From: Clytia hemisphaerica
Lineage: Eukaryota > Cnidaria > Hydrozoa > Leptothecata > Clytiidae
Reading direction: 5' to 3'
NCBI GenBank assembly: GCA_902728285.1
Contig: CACVBU010000616.1
Span: forward strand, 1,611,209-1,675,208
DNA: 64,000 bases
Under the pieces are notes generated by a model. The model searched no databases. It saw nothing but the letters and a program-made list of their open reading frames with translations, and was not told where the DNA came from. Below, piece after piece: positions 42,701 through 53,490 of the stretch. Every line of letters begins with the position of its first letter. The stretch's first letter is position 1. Position numbers and translations under genes: made by a program.

Positions 42701-44177
42701 TACCTTTAGTCCGTCTTTCTCGTCTGGCAGAGCTTCTCTCCACCTTTTCCTTAAATCTTTCTTTTCATTACGAAGCTCTTTCATTCTCCGCTCCCGTCTA
42801 TTAACGAACACCTTTGGTTATGCAAGTTTTGTCTTCTCTGACGCACCGAATAATTCCATTCCTGTTCCGTAAATGCATTGCGACAGAGCTTTTATTTTCT
42901 CCGATGTTGATCCTTTCTTCTTGTACATCCTCTTAGAAACCAAGTCCTCTAATTTCTGGTAACTGGTTTTATCATTTGCTGCGGGCCAGAGAATCTTTTG
43001 CTTTTTCACCAACGGCTCCATAGGTACTTCGGTGACTGAAGAAGCATCAGCAGTAGCATCTAACAATCCACTGTGGTTTGATTCCTGGGATGTTTTACTA
43101 CGTGTTTGACGATCAATCGATCTACACTGCGTCAACTTCTTCTTACATACTTTCCCTTGATGGATCCTGAGCCCTCTGGTGCTGGCAAAGGTCCTCCGGC
43201 ATTCATCACATTAAAAGCTGTTATTCATTTGTTCCGATATCCGTTTGGGTTGTCCTGAGTCCATTTCAAGTCCGTTTCCGATTTGTATCATGTCTGATTG
43301 ATTCTCTACTCCCCCCTCTCGGTCAATCACGGGGCTGTCGTTCACTATAAAAAAAAAATGATCGATTGACTAAAAGTTTTTGCTCATTTTCGAGGGAAAG
43401 TGGAGACCTGTTTTTAGTAGGAAACTATAACGTATATCTTTTAGCTTATACTTTTTTAAATCGTTTTCATTTTTCAGTTACCAAACATCCCCAATTGCGT
43501 CTCCTGCAGATCCTCAAACCGATCAAGCAACAACGTAATTGTTCTTACTTTGATCTTCTTTGATACGTTAACTTTGATTTCAAAAATGAACTACGCCAAA
43601 TATGATTATCTCTAAGGGCATGCTATGTTTGATGATGTTTTGTCACAGATGAGAGAGAGGATTTATATTTAGTATCGTTTTTGCAGCCCAAAGGCTGGGC
43701 AATGCATAAATACGGAAAATTTTGATTACTATTTTTGGTTCTGCTCTTTTTTAGATGTAATGATTTTACGATCACAGATCAGTTTGCAAACGAAGAAACT
43801 GGTCATCAAACACAAGCTGCTCAAGAGACAACGTGAATATTGTTTACTTTTTACATACCAAATTACTGGGCGTAATTTATAAAATCCATGCCTAGGTTGA
43901 ATTGCGCTTTTCTCCTTTATTGCAGGGGTGGGTAAAATAGGCACGGGTTGTATTCACAACATGGGGCGGTAAAACGAAAGAATCTGACCACCACGTAATA
44001 TTAAAATAATATATAGTGATAGTAACGGAAATGAGTGAGAGAGGGAAAGACATGTTTGAAAATCACAATCCGAATTTACAGTGCTGCTTCTTTTCATTCT
44101 TTAGTTATACTCAGATAACGTCAACTGCTGGTCAGACACCAATATATCCTGCACAAGGATCACAAACCAATTCGTAA
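36776..44177 (+). CDS. Seven-exon gene, function unknown, Q/N-rich C-terminus (three small frame breaks)
   Basis: Exons: 36768-36931 (ATG at 36776), 37197-37379, 37723-37772, 37935-38066, 38269-38319, 43478-43534, 44105-44177. All introns are GT-AG, and the last five junction phases agree exactly. Exon 1 begins MSLSWVIIDWSDNTVTCNPT. Exon 4 is SPQQQDQQQQKSHVQVVQAG with poly-N. The last exons give GDYSHYQTSPIASPADPQ and end QGSQTNS. Exon 2 is readable only if three single bases are restored (near 37212, 37280 and 37310). No family is recognised; the BEN-domain companions of exon 1-like segments are only a guess. Intron 5 (5.2 kb) contains two retroelements. Confidence 0.6.
38345..38395. repeat. 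ATTAGTTCC-family repeat
   Basis: ACCTTATTGGAACTAATTTT, then CACTAAAATTAATTCCCGCA. It matches copies at ~32645-33030 and 62912-62965. It borders the 5' side of the ORF1 element at 38488. Confidence 0.5.
38488..39582 (+). CDS. PHD-finger ORF1 protein of a LINE, intact (364 residues)
   Basis: Residues ~30-82 form a C4HC3 PHD zinc finger (CTPTFC, CRKC, HYEC, CQNC). Residues ~85-210 are coiled coil. The C-terminal ~150 residues match the RNA-binding/CTD layout of L1-type ORF1 proteins (NIIIHGMVE, HHRIG, WHVRGSPRTNLRLV). Such proteins bind LINE RNA as trimers (family knowledge). The frame is unbroken. AATAAA follows at ~39615, and no reverse transcriptase comes after it. It lies in intron 5 of the gene at 36776-44177, in the same orientation. 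Start is the first Met before NEKTDKK or the upstream one; either fits. Confidence 0.8.
   Translation: MKFSKIKNMNEKTDKKQEKQPFEEAKQNQTCTPTFCSDDDDQNRLKCRKCHRMVHYECTQLPLYQLQIFANTYNEQYLCQNCVRITRSLMSKIGENSYHMMQREIEKKDDVIKKLKNQLAKNRSLKNDIENILTNKMADFEIKTKQIIKEEIKQTTNYIEKTSEKTYAEITKKHKDNFKSAVREHQQENKNEERDIESRKRNIIIHGMVELEVDNKEEQQEQDKIDIEGILGNIGVQDIKPSHHHRIGQNQKGLHWRPIKLILKSIEEKERIMQNLHKLKRFNEIGGFSITDDFTINERKIIKDMCQKAKKMNSKNDDFVWHVRGSPRTNLRLVRKSKTKTITTSSLLSISSGDWTTDEELDNL
39720..43345 (-). pseudogene. R2/NeSL-type LINE with C2H2 finger and restriction-like endonuclease, decayed
   Basis: The ATG at 43291 opens a frame with a C2H2-like finger (CDECRRTFASTRGLRIHQ). The RT spans 42811-40584, with KSAPGGNGVSYKVYKY, FRPISILDVEGKIFM, motif A LDLANAYGSVPHAVL and motif C AFMDD. 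A CCHC knuckle follows (CRCGKTGTMKHILSNC), then the RLE signature KKPDIVVWCTEKKVVFLVEL. Breaks: TAA before the finger (~43214), TAA at ~42813, a one-base loss in an A run just before AFMDD (~41693), a frameshift near 40626, and TGA at ~40505. 3' UTR reaches ~39720. It sits inside intron 5 of the host gene. Confidence 0.85.
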
Positions 44178-45895
44178 TAGTTTACTTTGTTTTTAGTAAA
44201 GAAATATTTAAACAAGCAACCTCAATGTTTCTTAAGAAATCGGCCTTTTGAGCCTTAAATGTTTCTTACACGTTTCTAAACTTTTTGACATAATCAGCCT
44301 TGTTCATGCAAAGAAAAACAAACATTTGTTTTGATTGGAAGGTTTTTAGGCATTCTGACCCTCATGTTTCTTAAAAGTGTGTTTCTTAAAAAAAAACGTG
44401 TATTTTGAAATCAGATTTCAATTTTGAACTTTCATATATATCATTTCGTCTTAGTTCGTATAAAAAACCCTGGTCTGTAAGCCTATTCTTGTAACTTTTT
44501 GTTAACTTTTTCCTTCGTTAATAACGATTAGAAAAGTCAATTTGCTCAGTTCTTGATCACATTACCAAATGCTTCTCTTGGGATTGGTTCAAAAGTTAAT
44601 CGCACGATGAGTTATTATTTCTTATTTGGCGCGTCTTCAAAGAGAGCAATTAATCGTTAATTGTATCCTGTAGAGAGCATTTGAATTCGAATTCGAATTT
44701 CGTTTTATGAGAAAAAAACTCTATAAACTTTCATAAAAGAAAAACGTAGATGGAAGAAATAGATATAAAACTTCTTAGTGTAATTTACTGTCCGAACGGG
44801 GAAAAATTATTGAAACAAGTTGTGCGATTAGCTCGTAATCACATAATAACTCGTAGGATTCGAAAATTGCACTCGTTATCATGTGATTACAATATATAAA
44901 TCACATGATCGAAAAGTGAGCGAGACAAAATATTTATGTTAAAATTTTGACCTTGCCTACCCTGGACCATCATAGCATTATTGAAACCTCGGATACTAAA
45001 AACTACCACCCCACACCCGCCCCAGACAATAGATGTCCTCCAAATCTGGAGTGTGCAAATAAAGCTTTCAAATATGATATTAAACTTTGACCTTATTGCC
45101 GGTAAGTGGGGGGAGGGAGTGGGAAAAATATCAATCACAAGGGGGTCATTCAAAAATTTGGAAAAAAATTTGGAAAGTATAGTGGACTAAGTATATAATC
45201 AAGCAAATAGTAGTCCTTTCTTACATACAGAATCTCTCTATCTCGAACCTTTAAAGGACCAAAATATTTGTTCGAGATAGAGAAAGGAAATTATCTTGAA
45301 AACACATTCTAGGGACCAGATATTTGAGAGATTCGAGATAGAGAGATTCTACTGTAATCATATGCATAGATATATAGGCTGAAATTTTTGAAAATATTTT
45401 GCAAAGAAATGGAATGTTTTAATTAAAAAATTTTTAAATGTTTTGAAAAATTCGAATGTTTGGCCTGTTAAAATTTAAACTTTTTGGGTTTTAAGTGGTC
45501 TTTTCCAAAAGTTAATTTGAGTTTAGTGATAAAGTCATTGAGGTAACAAAAAGGTATTTGTAACACTGTTCAGTGCATTAGTATATTGAAAATAATAATG
45601 TATCAAATTATAAATAATAAAATAATAAATTAGTGCACACCAAAATATTAATACTGTTACAAAGAGAAAAAAATGAAAGGGTAATCGTTCTTATAATCAA
45701 ATGTTAAAAGGAGATCATAAATCTTTTCAAATATCATGAAAATACAGTATTTCTGAAACCATATAAAATTCAAAATTCCAACAAAAAGAAGAGTGAAATA
45801 TGTGCTGAAAAATGTACCCATCTATTACAACGAATTTATTGAAAAACTTTGCCTGATGCCTGTGATATTCTCAAATTATTTTTGGGAGAAATAAA
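44178..45895. other. Gene-less stretch with two MITEs
   Basis: 44185-44400 is a GAGGCT-like hairpin (TGTTTCTTAAGAAATC...TTAAAAAAAAACGTG beside TA). 45228-45354 has inverted ends with CAGTAGAATCTCTCTATC at the right (three bases shorter at the left) beside TA, a mariner-type MITE. No gene is supported; the first bases are the 3' UTR of the seven-exon gene. Confidence 0.5.
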
Positions 45896-46865
45896 TTATT
45901 TACACAAAAATTCCTGAAAATTAACAAGCATTGATCCTACATATACTAACTGTGATGCCATTGGGGCAAGAGTTAATGGAATTACTCTGTCCAAAAGTCT
46001 AAATCTTTTCAAACGTTCATTGAATCTTTCGACGTGAATTCTAGCCTTTGCTATTCTCTTACAAAGTAACACCTCTTCTTTCGTGAACTTCTCCCGTTGT
46101 CCCAAAAATGGTGGAATGTAGATTGTCGCTTGTTTGAGAAAGTAAAAGCTGTACCGTGAAACCCTTGTCAACAAGAAATGAATCCTGGAAATTGACATGT
46201 TGTAAAATGCCACACCGTTGGAAAATTTCAACATCGTTAATACTTCCTTCGAATAGATCAGAGACAAAGCAAGCTGCACCATTTGGATTCACAGCAATTA
46301 GGCATTTCATTGTACAGTTGCTTTTGTACTTTGAATACATATTTCCTTGCTGTTTGTAGTCACGAGGTACCTCACATTTGAATACCGTACAGTCAATACT
46401 TGCGCGAATATTCTTAAATGGCTTGAAGACTTTTGGTAATGTTTTTTTGAACGCTTGCCTCTCAGGAAAGATGAGATCTTTCAAACTTTTAAAATGATGA
46501 AACATAAACATTATCCAAGTTGTGAATATGGTTCTTATTGTATATTCACTGACAAAGTAGAAATGGGCGACGGTGTACAAGTTGAATCCACGTCTTAATC
46601 GCAGAAGAGTAATGAAAAGCTGCTCTGCGGGACTGAATGAAAAATTTCTGGATGTTGAGTTAGTTTTGTTGGTACTATTCCAATATGTCAAATTGAATTT
46701 AGCATCCCCAAGAAAATCATATAAGTCCCAGAAATACTTTCTAGACAAACCAATAAAATATTGTGTCTTTGCTTCAAACTGCATAATGTAATCCATAGAC
46801 ATTGGGTTCCTATTATTCGTGGACGACGATTCTCTGATCCCTTCTTTCAAAACAAGAATCTCTAT
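45896..46865 (-). pseudogene. DDE_Tnp_4-type transposase, frameshifted
   Basis: The minus frame opens LALSAKIEILVLKEGIRESS, then HTH-like and DDE parts. ASIDCTVFKCE holds the first D, and DSFLVDKGF the second. In another frame, ARIHVERFNERLKRF holds the catalytic E. The frame changes between VDKGFTVQLLL and QATIYIPPFLGQREKFTKEE (~46130). The DDE_4 superfamily cuts and pastes DNA (PIF/Harbinger-related). It ends near 45896 with a stop. It belongs with the THAP part upstream. Confidence 0.8.
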
Positions 46866-46873
46866 TTTTGCAC

Positions 46874-47602
46874 TTAAGGCAAGCTTGTCTGGTTCGGTCT
46901 GTGTTTCCTTATCAGCTTGATTACATTAAAAAGTGTACATGTATTGGAAACGATATCAGCAGAAGTTTCAGGTTGATCGTGGGAAGCAGATTCTGAAGTT
47001 TCAGGTTGATCGTGGAAAGCAGATTGTGCACCATCATTATAATAATCATTGTTGGTGTTGTTGTTGATATCAGCACTATTTTCAGCAGTTTTATCATCAT
47101 TACCAGTGTCTATGTTACTACACACAATCTCTGATAAAGCTTCAGGATCATCGATCGATGTATTTTCTGTCAGCTTGAGCTTCTTGGGTTTTGTTGGTAA
47201 TGGTTCTCGTTGTGTGGGAGCTTTTCGTTTCTTTCTGGAACACTTTTCTACTTCAGTTGACGACAGAGTGGCTAGGATAGGTTCTGGGTTATCTTCAGTG
47301 GGACCCTTACCTCCATGAAAATGAAGGGAATAAATATAAGTTTCCTTGGTTATCTTTGTATGGTCAAAACCTTTCCTTCCACACTTGTGAGCCCATCTCT
47401 TTGCTTTCTCGGTTTTCTCCTTCTCTTGGTTGTTTTTCCATTGGGTATTCTTCTCTTTGACTTTCCCAACCTGAGGAAAATTAATAAAGAATGTTCCTGG
47501 GGGTAGTTTATCTGGAAATCTCGAGTCACTTTTACAATTTCCCCAACAACAATGCTTGTTTGCTCCTTTTCTCACTGAAACACTGCCATTCTTGGTCGCC
47601 AT
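46874..47602 (-). pseudogene. THAP-domain N-terminal half of the same transposase
   Basis: Starts MATKNGSVSVRKGANKHCCW. A THAP zinc-finger layout is present: CCWGNC, RWAHKCGRKGF, YIYSLHFHGGKGPTEDNPEP (the C2CH core with the final H in LHF). A basic stretch and a repeated SHDQPETS linker follow. The frame ends TSLP*, but a shift near 46915 leads to DKETQTEPDKLALSAKIEIL, directly entering the DDE_4 part. THAP plus DDE_4 in one protein is a known transposase combination. One indel here and one in the DDE part make it non-functional as read. Confidence 0.75.
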
Positions 47603-48791
47603 TTTGTTATGTTTTGATTTTTTTAACCGAAAATCAATCCCTAAATGCTAAATGCTAATCCCTAAAAATTACGTCATGAAAAAGATTGCGTCATTTCTAT
47701 TTTTAGAACGACCACGGAGCGCTACTAACAAAAATATTCTTAACTTTTTTTCGTTTTTATCAGTTTGAGTTATTTATATATCAATACTTTTCTTTTTCTA
47801 AAATGACAGATATTACATATCTTCACTATATATATACCGTTCCTTCCGATTTTCTACAGTCAGTTACATCAATATGCCTTCTCACCTGTCTTTAAAAATA
47901 TAAATAAAAGTAATCATGGAAAAGGACGCAAAAAAAAAGACATAAGTGTGAGAACAGAGTAATTAAACTCGTTACCCAAACAACATTCCATTACAACGAA
48001 TGTAAATACACAGAGAGTACAAGCATTATGTCAAACTCCCATCATATAAATTTCACAATTACGTCAGAGTAGACTACGCTCGCCACCGAAGAGGTTTATT
48101 TGGAAAGGGTAATTACATTTTATTGTTCGCTTCTTTTTTAAAGATTCACCGGGTTGGAAAAGTATGAATTTCTTTGTACATATTTTACCTACCCCAAATA
48201 TTTAGGAGGCTGAGTTTTAAACGAATCGTCAAGTTGAAACGAACGATAAATGTATTAAGGTCTGTTTTATTTACCCCCTGGTGACTTAACTCGATGTTAC
48301 AATCCAATTATTGAAAGTTTGTCTCGGCCTTTTTATAATGAGCGAGACATACGTTCTCTGATTACGCAGTTTTTATATTGACATTTTCGAGGCATTTTGA
48401 TGTAACTGACAGTAGATTAATAACAAGTTGTTTTGGACATTTTGTGGTTGCTGTTTCCAGCCAACTTGATGCATAGGGATATGATTTTCGGAATCAGCAC
48501 CCAAAAATGCAAAAACAATTTGTCCTTGACAAACTAAAATCTCCAAATAACAAGAAGAATGAAGCAACAAAAAGGATTGTCAGAGTTGTCAACCAGAAGT
48601 CTACAAAATATAAAAACATTCTACATCAGTTTTCTATTAATTAGACCTTCTTTAGCGTATTCCTAAGAGAAGTAACGATCAAATTTTTTCAGCCAAATAG
48701 CAAAGTGAACATTTAACTATTTAACAAAATAACAACTGAATAACAGAAATTAACATCATAATCTAGACCTAAAAAATTCAATCACGAGAAA
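47603..48791. other. Gene-less stretch
   Basis: CTAAATGCTAAATGCTAATC at ~47642 is a short direct repeat near the THAP gene's upstream side. Otherwise there are no genes or repeats I can name. 48600-48790 should include the 3' UTR of the HECT gene. Confidence 0.35.
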
Positions 48792-49915
48792 TTATTGATT
48801 ACCAAAACCAGGTGATTCACAAATGTCCTCAGACATAGCTTTGTTGAATTGTTCTGTGTTGACACAATATCTTTTATTCAATGGTATTTCAATTAAAAGT
48901 TGGCAGGTGCTTACAGAGATGTGCTCGCTACTATCACAATCCTTTGGCATCTTGAATTTGATCCTACATTTACCAATCATAGAAGGAACGAATCGAGAGC
49001 CAGAAATAAATTTCACAAAGTCAGAGAGAGTTACTTTTCGTTGCTTGGTGGTTTCTACTTCTCCGTCGATCTGTAAAACTGTTAAAATAAACGGCTTGTC
49101 CTCAGCCTCTTGTGCATAATTTGTCAAGTTATAGAATATGTCACCTTGCAGGGTTTTGATCTCTTTTGATTCTTGGCAATAATCGACATCTGCAAACATC
49201 TTGATGACATCCTCTGAGGAAGGTTTTGATTTCTCTCCGAGTGAGAATTCACTAAAAATTTCTTCAAGGTGGCAGGAAAGAATAACGTTTAGATTGAAAA
49301 TATCTAATCCACTAGCAACATCAAAAATTTCCTCTGAACACCGACTGACAATAAAATGCTCGATCATGTTTTGAACAAAGCTATCCTTCTCTTGAAACTT
49401 TATTGAAGGTTTTGATATAGCATCAAAACGTTCAGGAAAATCACTGATGGCATTTTGAAAATCCGTTTCTGATTTTGCAATGTCAATTTTAATTAATTTT
49501 TGCTGGATCTCTAAATCTGGAATGTCATGAATAAAGAGTCGACACTTTGCCTTTCGGAAAAACATTTTCGAGACAACTGCAGCCATCAAGTATCTTAGAC
49601 CCGCACACCCATACAAAATGGCTAAACCGAGTAGATTCCCAAAGATTACGAACTCGTGTCGTTTTAGGCGTTCAATATCGTGCTTAAAAGTGTATCCATC
49701 ACCGGCTCCAGCACATAGGAGGTATTTCTTTACATCCTCAAATATCACAGTAAAGAACTCTCTCTTCAGTCCACCCCTATCTTTAGCATTTTCCCTGATG
49801 AATGTTACATCAAATGGTCTTACTCCCTTTTTGAAAGCTCGAGCAAGTTTCTGAAAAGTATCTGGCCAAGCCATCCTTCTTCTTATGGCAAGTGTAAAGT
49901 TAACGACTTTAGTAC
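48792..49915 (-). CDS. HECT-type E3 ubiquitin ligase, terminal exon
   Basis: About 370 residues on one exon: a HECT N-lobe with KKGVRPFDVTFIRENAKDRG, then GLKREFFTVIFEDVKKYLL; GNLLGLAILYGC; and a C-lobe with SGSRFVPSMIG and the catalytic cysteine in HISVSTCQLLIEIPLNKRY, ending SPGFGNQ. HECT ligases form a thioester with ubiquitin on that cysteine. The length, and a stop just past the usual GFG end, fit the family. The exon probably starts at an acceptor near 49915 (ACACAAAG|T). Upstream linker exons lie at 51085-50911 and 51399-51319, but their phase to this exon does not match, so one exon may be missing. The frame is intact. Confidence 0.85.
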
Positions 49916-50910
49916 TCAAATGACTTTGTGTTTAAAAGGAAAAATAATTTCTATTCTCTTGTATATTATAAGCATTTTAGCTATAGAGGACAACAATCAT
50001 GTATTCTATGTCTATTGCTCACCATTCTTATAAATTGCTACATTTATTTATAGGAACATATTTTCTTATAAAAATGATATTCCTAACTTAATATATGCTT
50101 ATAGAAAAAACGCTTGTATATATTTAATTAGTTTATAATTGGTCTCTCATTTTTGATATAAATTGAGCTGACACTTCTTTCATTCAGACTTCAAGACATT
50201 TAGTTGTGAGTTGACCTCTGAAGAGGCATCATCACTTCAGAAGGAAAAAGATGCTTTGATACAAACTTTGTATATATCCAAGTTCTGATATGAACTTAGG
50301 GATTTCTTGCATATTTTCACACACATTTTCTCACTTTTGCATTCTTGGCTGTTCACCAGCTCACACATGTGGCCAATTTGGTAAGTTTTCTTTTGCCACT
50401 CCTTGTTTTGGGCTTGCTTTGCATGGTCACATGTTTCTTTTTGTTTTGCCTTATCAGCTCTCAGTCTTAGTGTTGAGGCACAACACTTGGACTTAGGTTA
50501 GGTTTAGCCTATTATATTTATCATATTCTTAATATTTTATAGCTTGATATAGCTACAATGTCACATTAATTCTCATATCTTCGAAGATATCTTGTATCCT
50601 CTACTCGAATACTAGCCATAGGACTTACGTTTTGTCCATATTTACATATCATTTGCAAACTAGTTACTTTTGTATTTTGTTTCTAGTTTGAACGCACTTT
50701 ACGGTAAAGAAAAAGCTGACATGCTCTTCGATTGAAAATTACCCGGTGTGTTCCAAGCAGTCTCCTCCTGTGTGCAGTCTGGCACTTTTACATTCAAACA
50801 AAACACCACGCCCAGCTTGTTTTGAACCCAAAGACAATCGCATCTGTCCCAATTTTCAACCAAATCACAACTGTTTATCTGGTGGACCATCAATTCGAGC
50901 TATCACATAC
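49916..50910. other. Intron-like gap of the HECT gene
   Basis: No plus-strand gene is supported. A missing HECT exon might lie here, but I could not locate one with fitting phase. The plus-strand frame at 50732-51058 is the antisense shadow of the linker exon. Confidence 0.3.
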
Positions 50911-51399
50911 AAGATCCGTAGTTCGTCTATCATTGAAAGAAGTTGATTTCTCAAAAGCTGATTGGATGGATTTCAGTTTATTTTCAAGAGTACCGTCATC
51001 TGAGGGGCTGACTGTGTTTTCTGACGGCTGCACAGAAGTATTGGTGGGATTAGAATGAGCAGTTGATTGTGACTTTCTTTCGTTTCTATAAAAAAAGAAA
51101 ATATTTACACTTTTTAAAATATTGTATCACATGGGCATCCACATAAAAAACCCACAGCCCAGTCAGGATCAGTAAAATATAAAACAATTTCAAAGCAATA
51201 CCCAGATTCATTGCCGCAAGAAAAGTTTTCAAACTCTCTTTTTTCTCTTCCTGTAAATGTATATTGTTTTGTACATATCCTTATTTGCATTGTAAACAGT
51301 AAATAAATATTTACTTACTTGCCAGAAGAAAGGCTATGTGTGTTCTCTTGTGGTTGCAAATCGGTATTGATGGCAGTTGGTTGAGCCTTTGTTTCGTTT
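50911..51399 (-). CDS. Two duplicated linker exons, probably of the HECT gene
   Basis: Exon 51399-51319 follows TTGATAG and reads NETKAQPTAINTDLQPQENT to SSG. Exon 51085-50911 follows TTTATAG and reads NERKSQSTAHSNPTNTSVQP, later LKSIQSAFEKSTSFNDRRTT, donor GATCTT|GTATGT. Junction phase 2 matches between them. The exons and their introns are similar over ~270 bp (about 51020-51290 and 51345-51600), so the unit was tandemly duplicated. A Ser/Thr-rich linker followed by an amphipathic helix would precede the HECT domain. Confidence 0.55.
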
Positions 51400-51648
51400 C
51401 TATCAAAAAAAGATATTGTCTCATTAAATGGTGGGTCAACATCCAGACAACAAACCTATAGCCCAGGCAGGACCATACTCTATGCTCTTAAAAAGGTTTG
51501 ACCTAACTTAGCTTAACAACAATTTCCAAGCAATACCCAGTTTCATGGCCACAAGAAAAAATTTCAAACTTTCTTTTTTCCCTTCCTGATAAGAATTGAA
51601 AGGACTACAGAAACGAATTTTGTTGACTTGATCTTTTTTTTCTTCTTT

Positions 51649-52568
51649 TTAATCAACAACTAAAATCTCATCTTCTACATTATCTACGTCGATATCAATA
51701 TCATCTTCCTCAATCAGGGTAAACTGAGGAGCTGCTTCTACTACATCCTCGTCAGTTATAACGAAAGGATTTTCGTCAAGCTCTCCACTTTTCAATAGTT
51801 CAGTTTGATCTTTCAGAAGGTTTGCTCCCGTTTCACATTTCTTTCCTTTCTTTAAACACGAAATATCTGCATCTTTAGACCCGTCAACAGGTAGTCCTAA
51901 AGCACAAGACTTCATAGACGAGGCAACCATATCAGAAGACATTCCATTCCACGCTTGAATTACCCATTCAACAACAAGACGACGTGGCACAGGTTTCATG
52001 TTGCCTGCATCTGTATACTCATGCTTACCATTTGCGAGCCACTCATCATAATACTCTTGTATTTTGCCTTTAAATGGTTTGTTCCATACCTTCCATACCT
52101 CCAGGAATGATGACAGATTCAAATTTCGCTTTCTTCAACTTCTTTTTAACAGCATCCGTCAAATGAGCCTCGAATGAATCCCATGCTAAAAGCCTTTTTT
52201 GGAAAGAAAATTGTCCAAGAATCTCATCACAGTAAGATCCTCGTTCATCCAGCCATTTGCGCTGCTAGCAACAGAACACTTTTGCTTTAACTCTTCATGA
52301 AGGGATTTCGATTCTCTTTTTGCTCCTGCAAATACAATAAACGGCCTACATTTTACTCCGTCTGCTCTGGCTGTTAAACAAACTGATACGCAGTCGTTTT
52401 CATAGGCACGTCTTTAGAGCCTATCTTTTCAACTGTCGTATTCGATACCATGTTGTTCCAAACTGAAGTTTCATCCATTGCGAAAATATCGCGATCAGCA
52501 AATGAATGTTGCTTTTGTAATCTACGAATACGAATAACATACGCAACCAATCTCAGGGTTCCCAGCAC
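51649..52568 (-). pseudogene. Pogo/Tigger-like transposase (DDE_1), broken
   Basis: 52568-52374 gives RDIFAMDETSVWNNMVSNTT, with the first catalytic D. Then CRPFIVFAGAKRESKS, KRLLAWDSFEAHLTDAVKKK and SVIIPGG follow across frame breaks. 52122-51649 gives WNKPFKGKIQEYYDEWLANG and WVIQAWNGMSSDMVASSMKS, ending in an acidic tail and stop. The N-terminal DNA-binding domain is missing. Several frameshifts; not functional. Confidence 0.8.
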
Positions 52569-52579
52569 TTAAGAGAAAT

Positions 52580-52700
52580 ATTTTTCCCTGACTTTTTCCA
52601 AAAAAAAGACCTTTTTCCATGACTTTTAGATTGACCAAGGTGCCTTTTTCCCTGACCAGAGCAGAATATTGGGCCTTTTTCCCTGACCGTTCGCCCCAAC
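52580..52700. repeat. TTTTTCCCTGACT short repeats
   Basis: Four copies of TTTTTCCCTGAC or TTTTTCCATGAC lie within ~110 bp directly upstream of the pogo-like remnant. Unclassified; possibly the core of a small MITE. Confidence 0.45.
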
Positions 52701-53266
52701 AGTATTTTTAAAAACACCATATTGAGATAAAAAAAATAAAACTTAACACGATTTCAATACATATTTTTTTTAAAAAGCGAGTCTACTAAAACCCTACTAA
52801 AAAAACAGGATACAAAAGGGGTACCGTCGAATGTAAAGATGAACGTGCTATCATTTGAATGAGAACTTTCCTTTTTCTAAAAAGATTTTCTTCAATATTC
52901 TTCATTCCAAGATAATAAACATTACTTTTGTCAATTTACATTCATTTTAAGAAAATAGCTCCTAATTTAGTCACTCATTTTATTCACAACTCATTATAAA
53001 TATTATTAGACACGTGCAATTTATATTGCATCACGTAGCAAATTTCAAAACTAGGACGAATGGGAAAACATTTTAGGTTTGCTAGATTCAAAAACTTTAT
53101 CTTATAGGCTCTACCTATACACAGGCCGAAAAAACTATATCCTGCAATATCAAAACTAAAACCATATCATACAGCTATATGAGCTACAAATATAATCCAA
53201 CAGTTGAATTTCTAACTTAAAAAGTGAATAATAACGTTTAAGTTAGCTCAAAAAATATTCTGAGAT

Positions 53267-53490
53267 CTACTTAAGTTTTTGGCGTTTTGCTTCTATTTGT
53301 GTATGCAAGTTATCAAGGTCCTCATTGAGTTCATTCTGTCTTCTTTTTAAAGCATTAGCCTTAGTAATCAAAGAGACCATTTCGTTTGGGCGTTTTTCTG
53401 CCTCACTGATATATGTATATGTGCAGTTAAAATTCTGCAGTTGAACGTCGTCAAATGTTGATAAAATTTCTTGCAAACTTATAAGAAAGT
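53267..53490 (-). CDS. Possible terminal exon, coiled coil
   Basis: After TTTCTTATAAG the frame reads LQEILSTFDDVQLQNFNCTY, then SLITKANALKRRQNELNEDL, and stops QKLK*. Heptad spacing suggests a short coiled coil. No partner exon is identified. It may belong to a gene whose other exons were lost. Confidence 0.35.
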
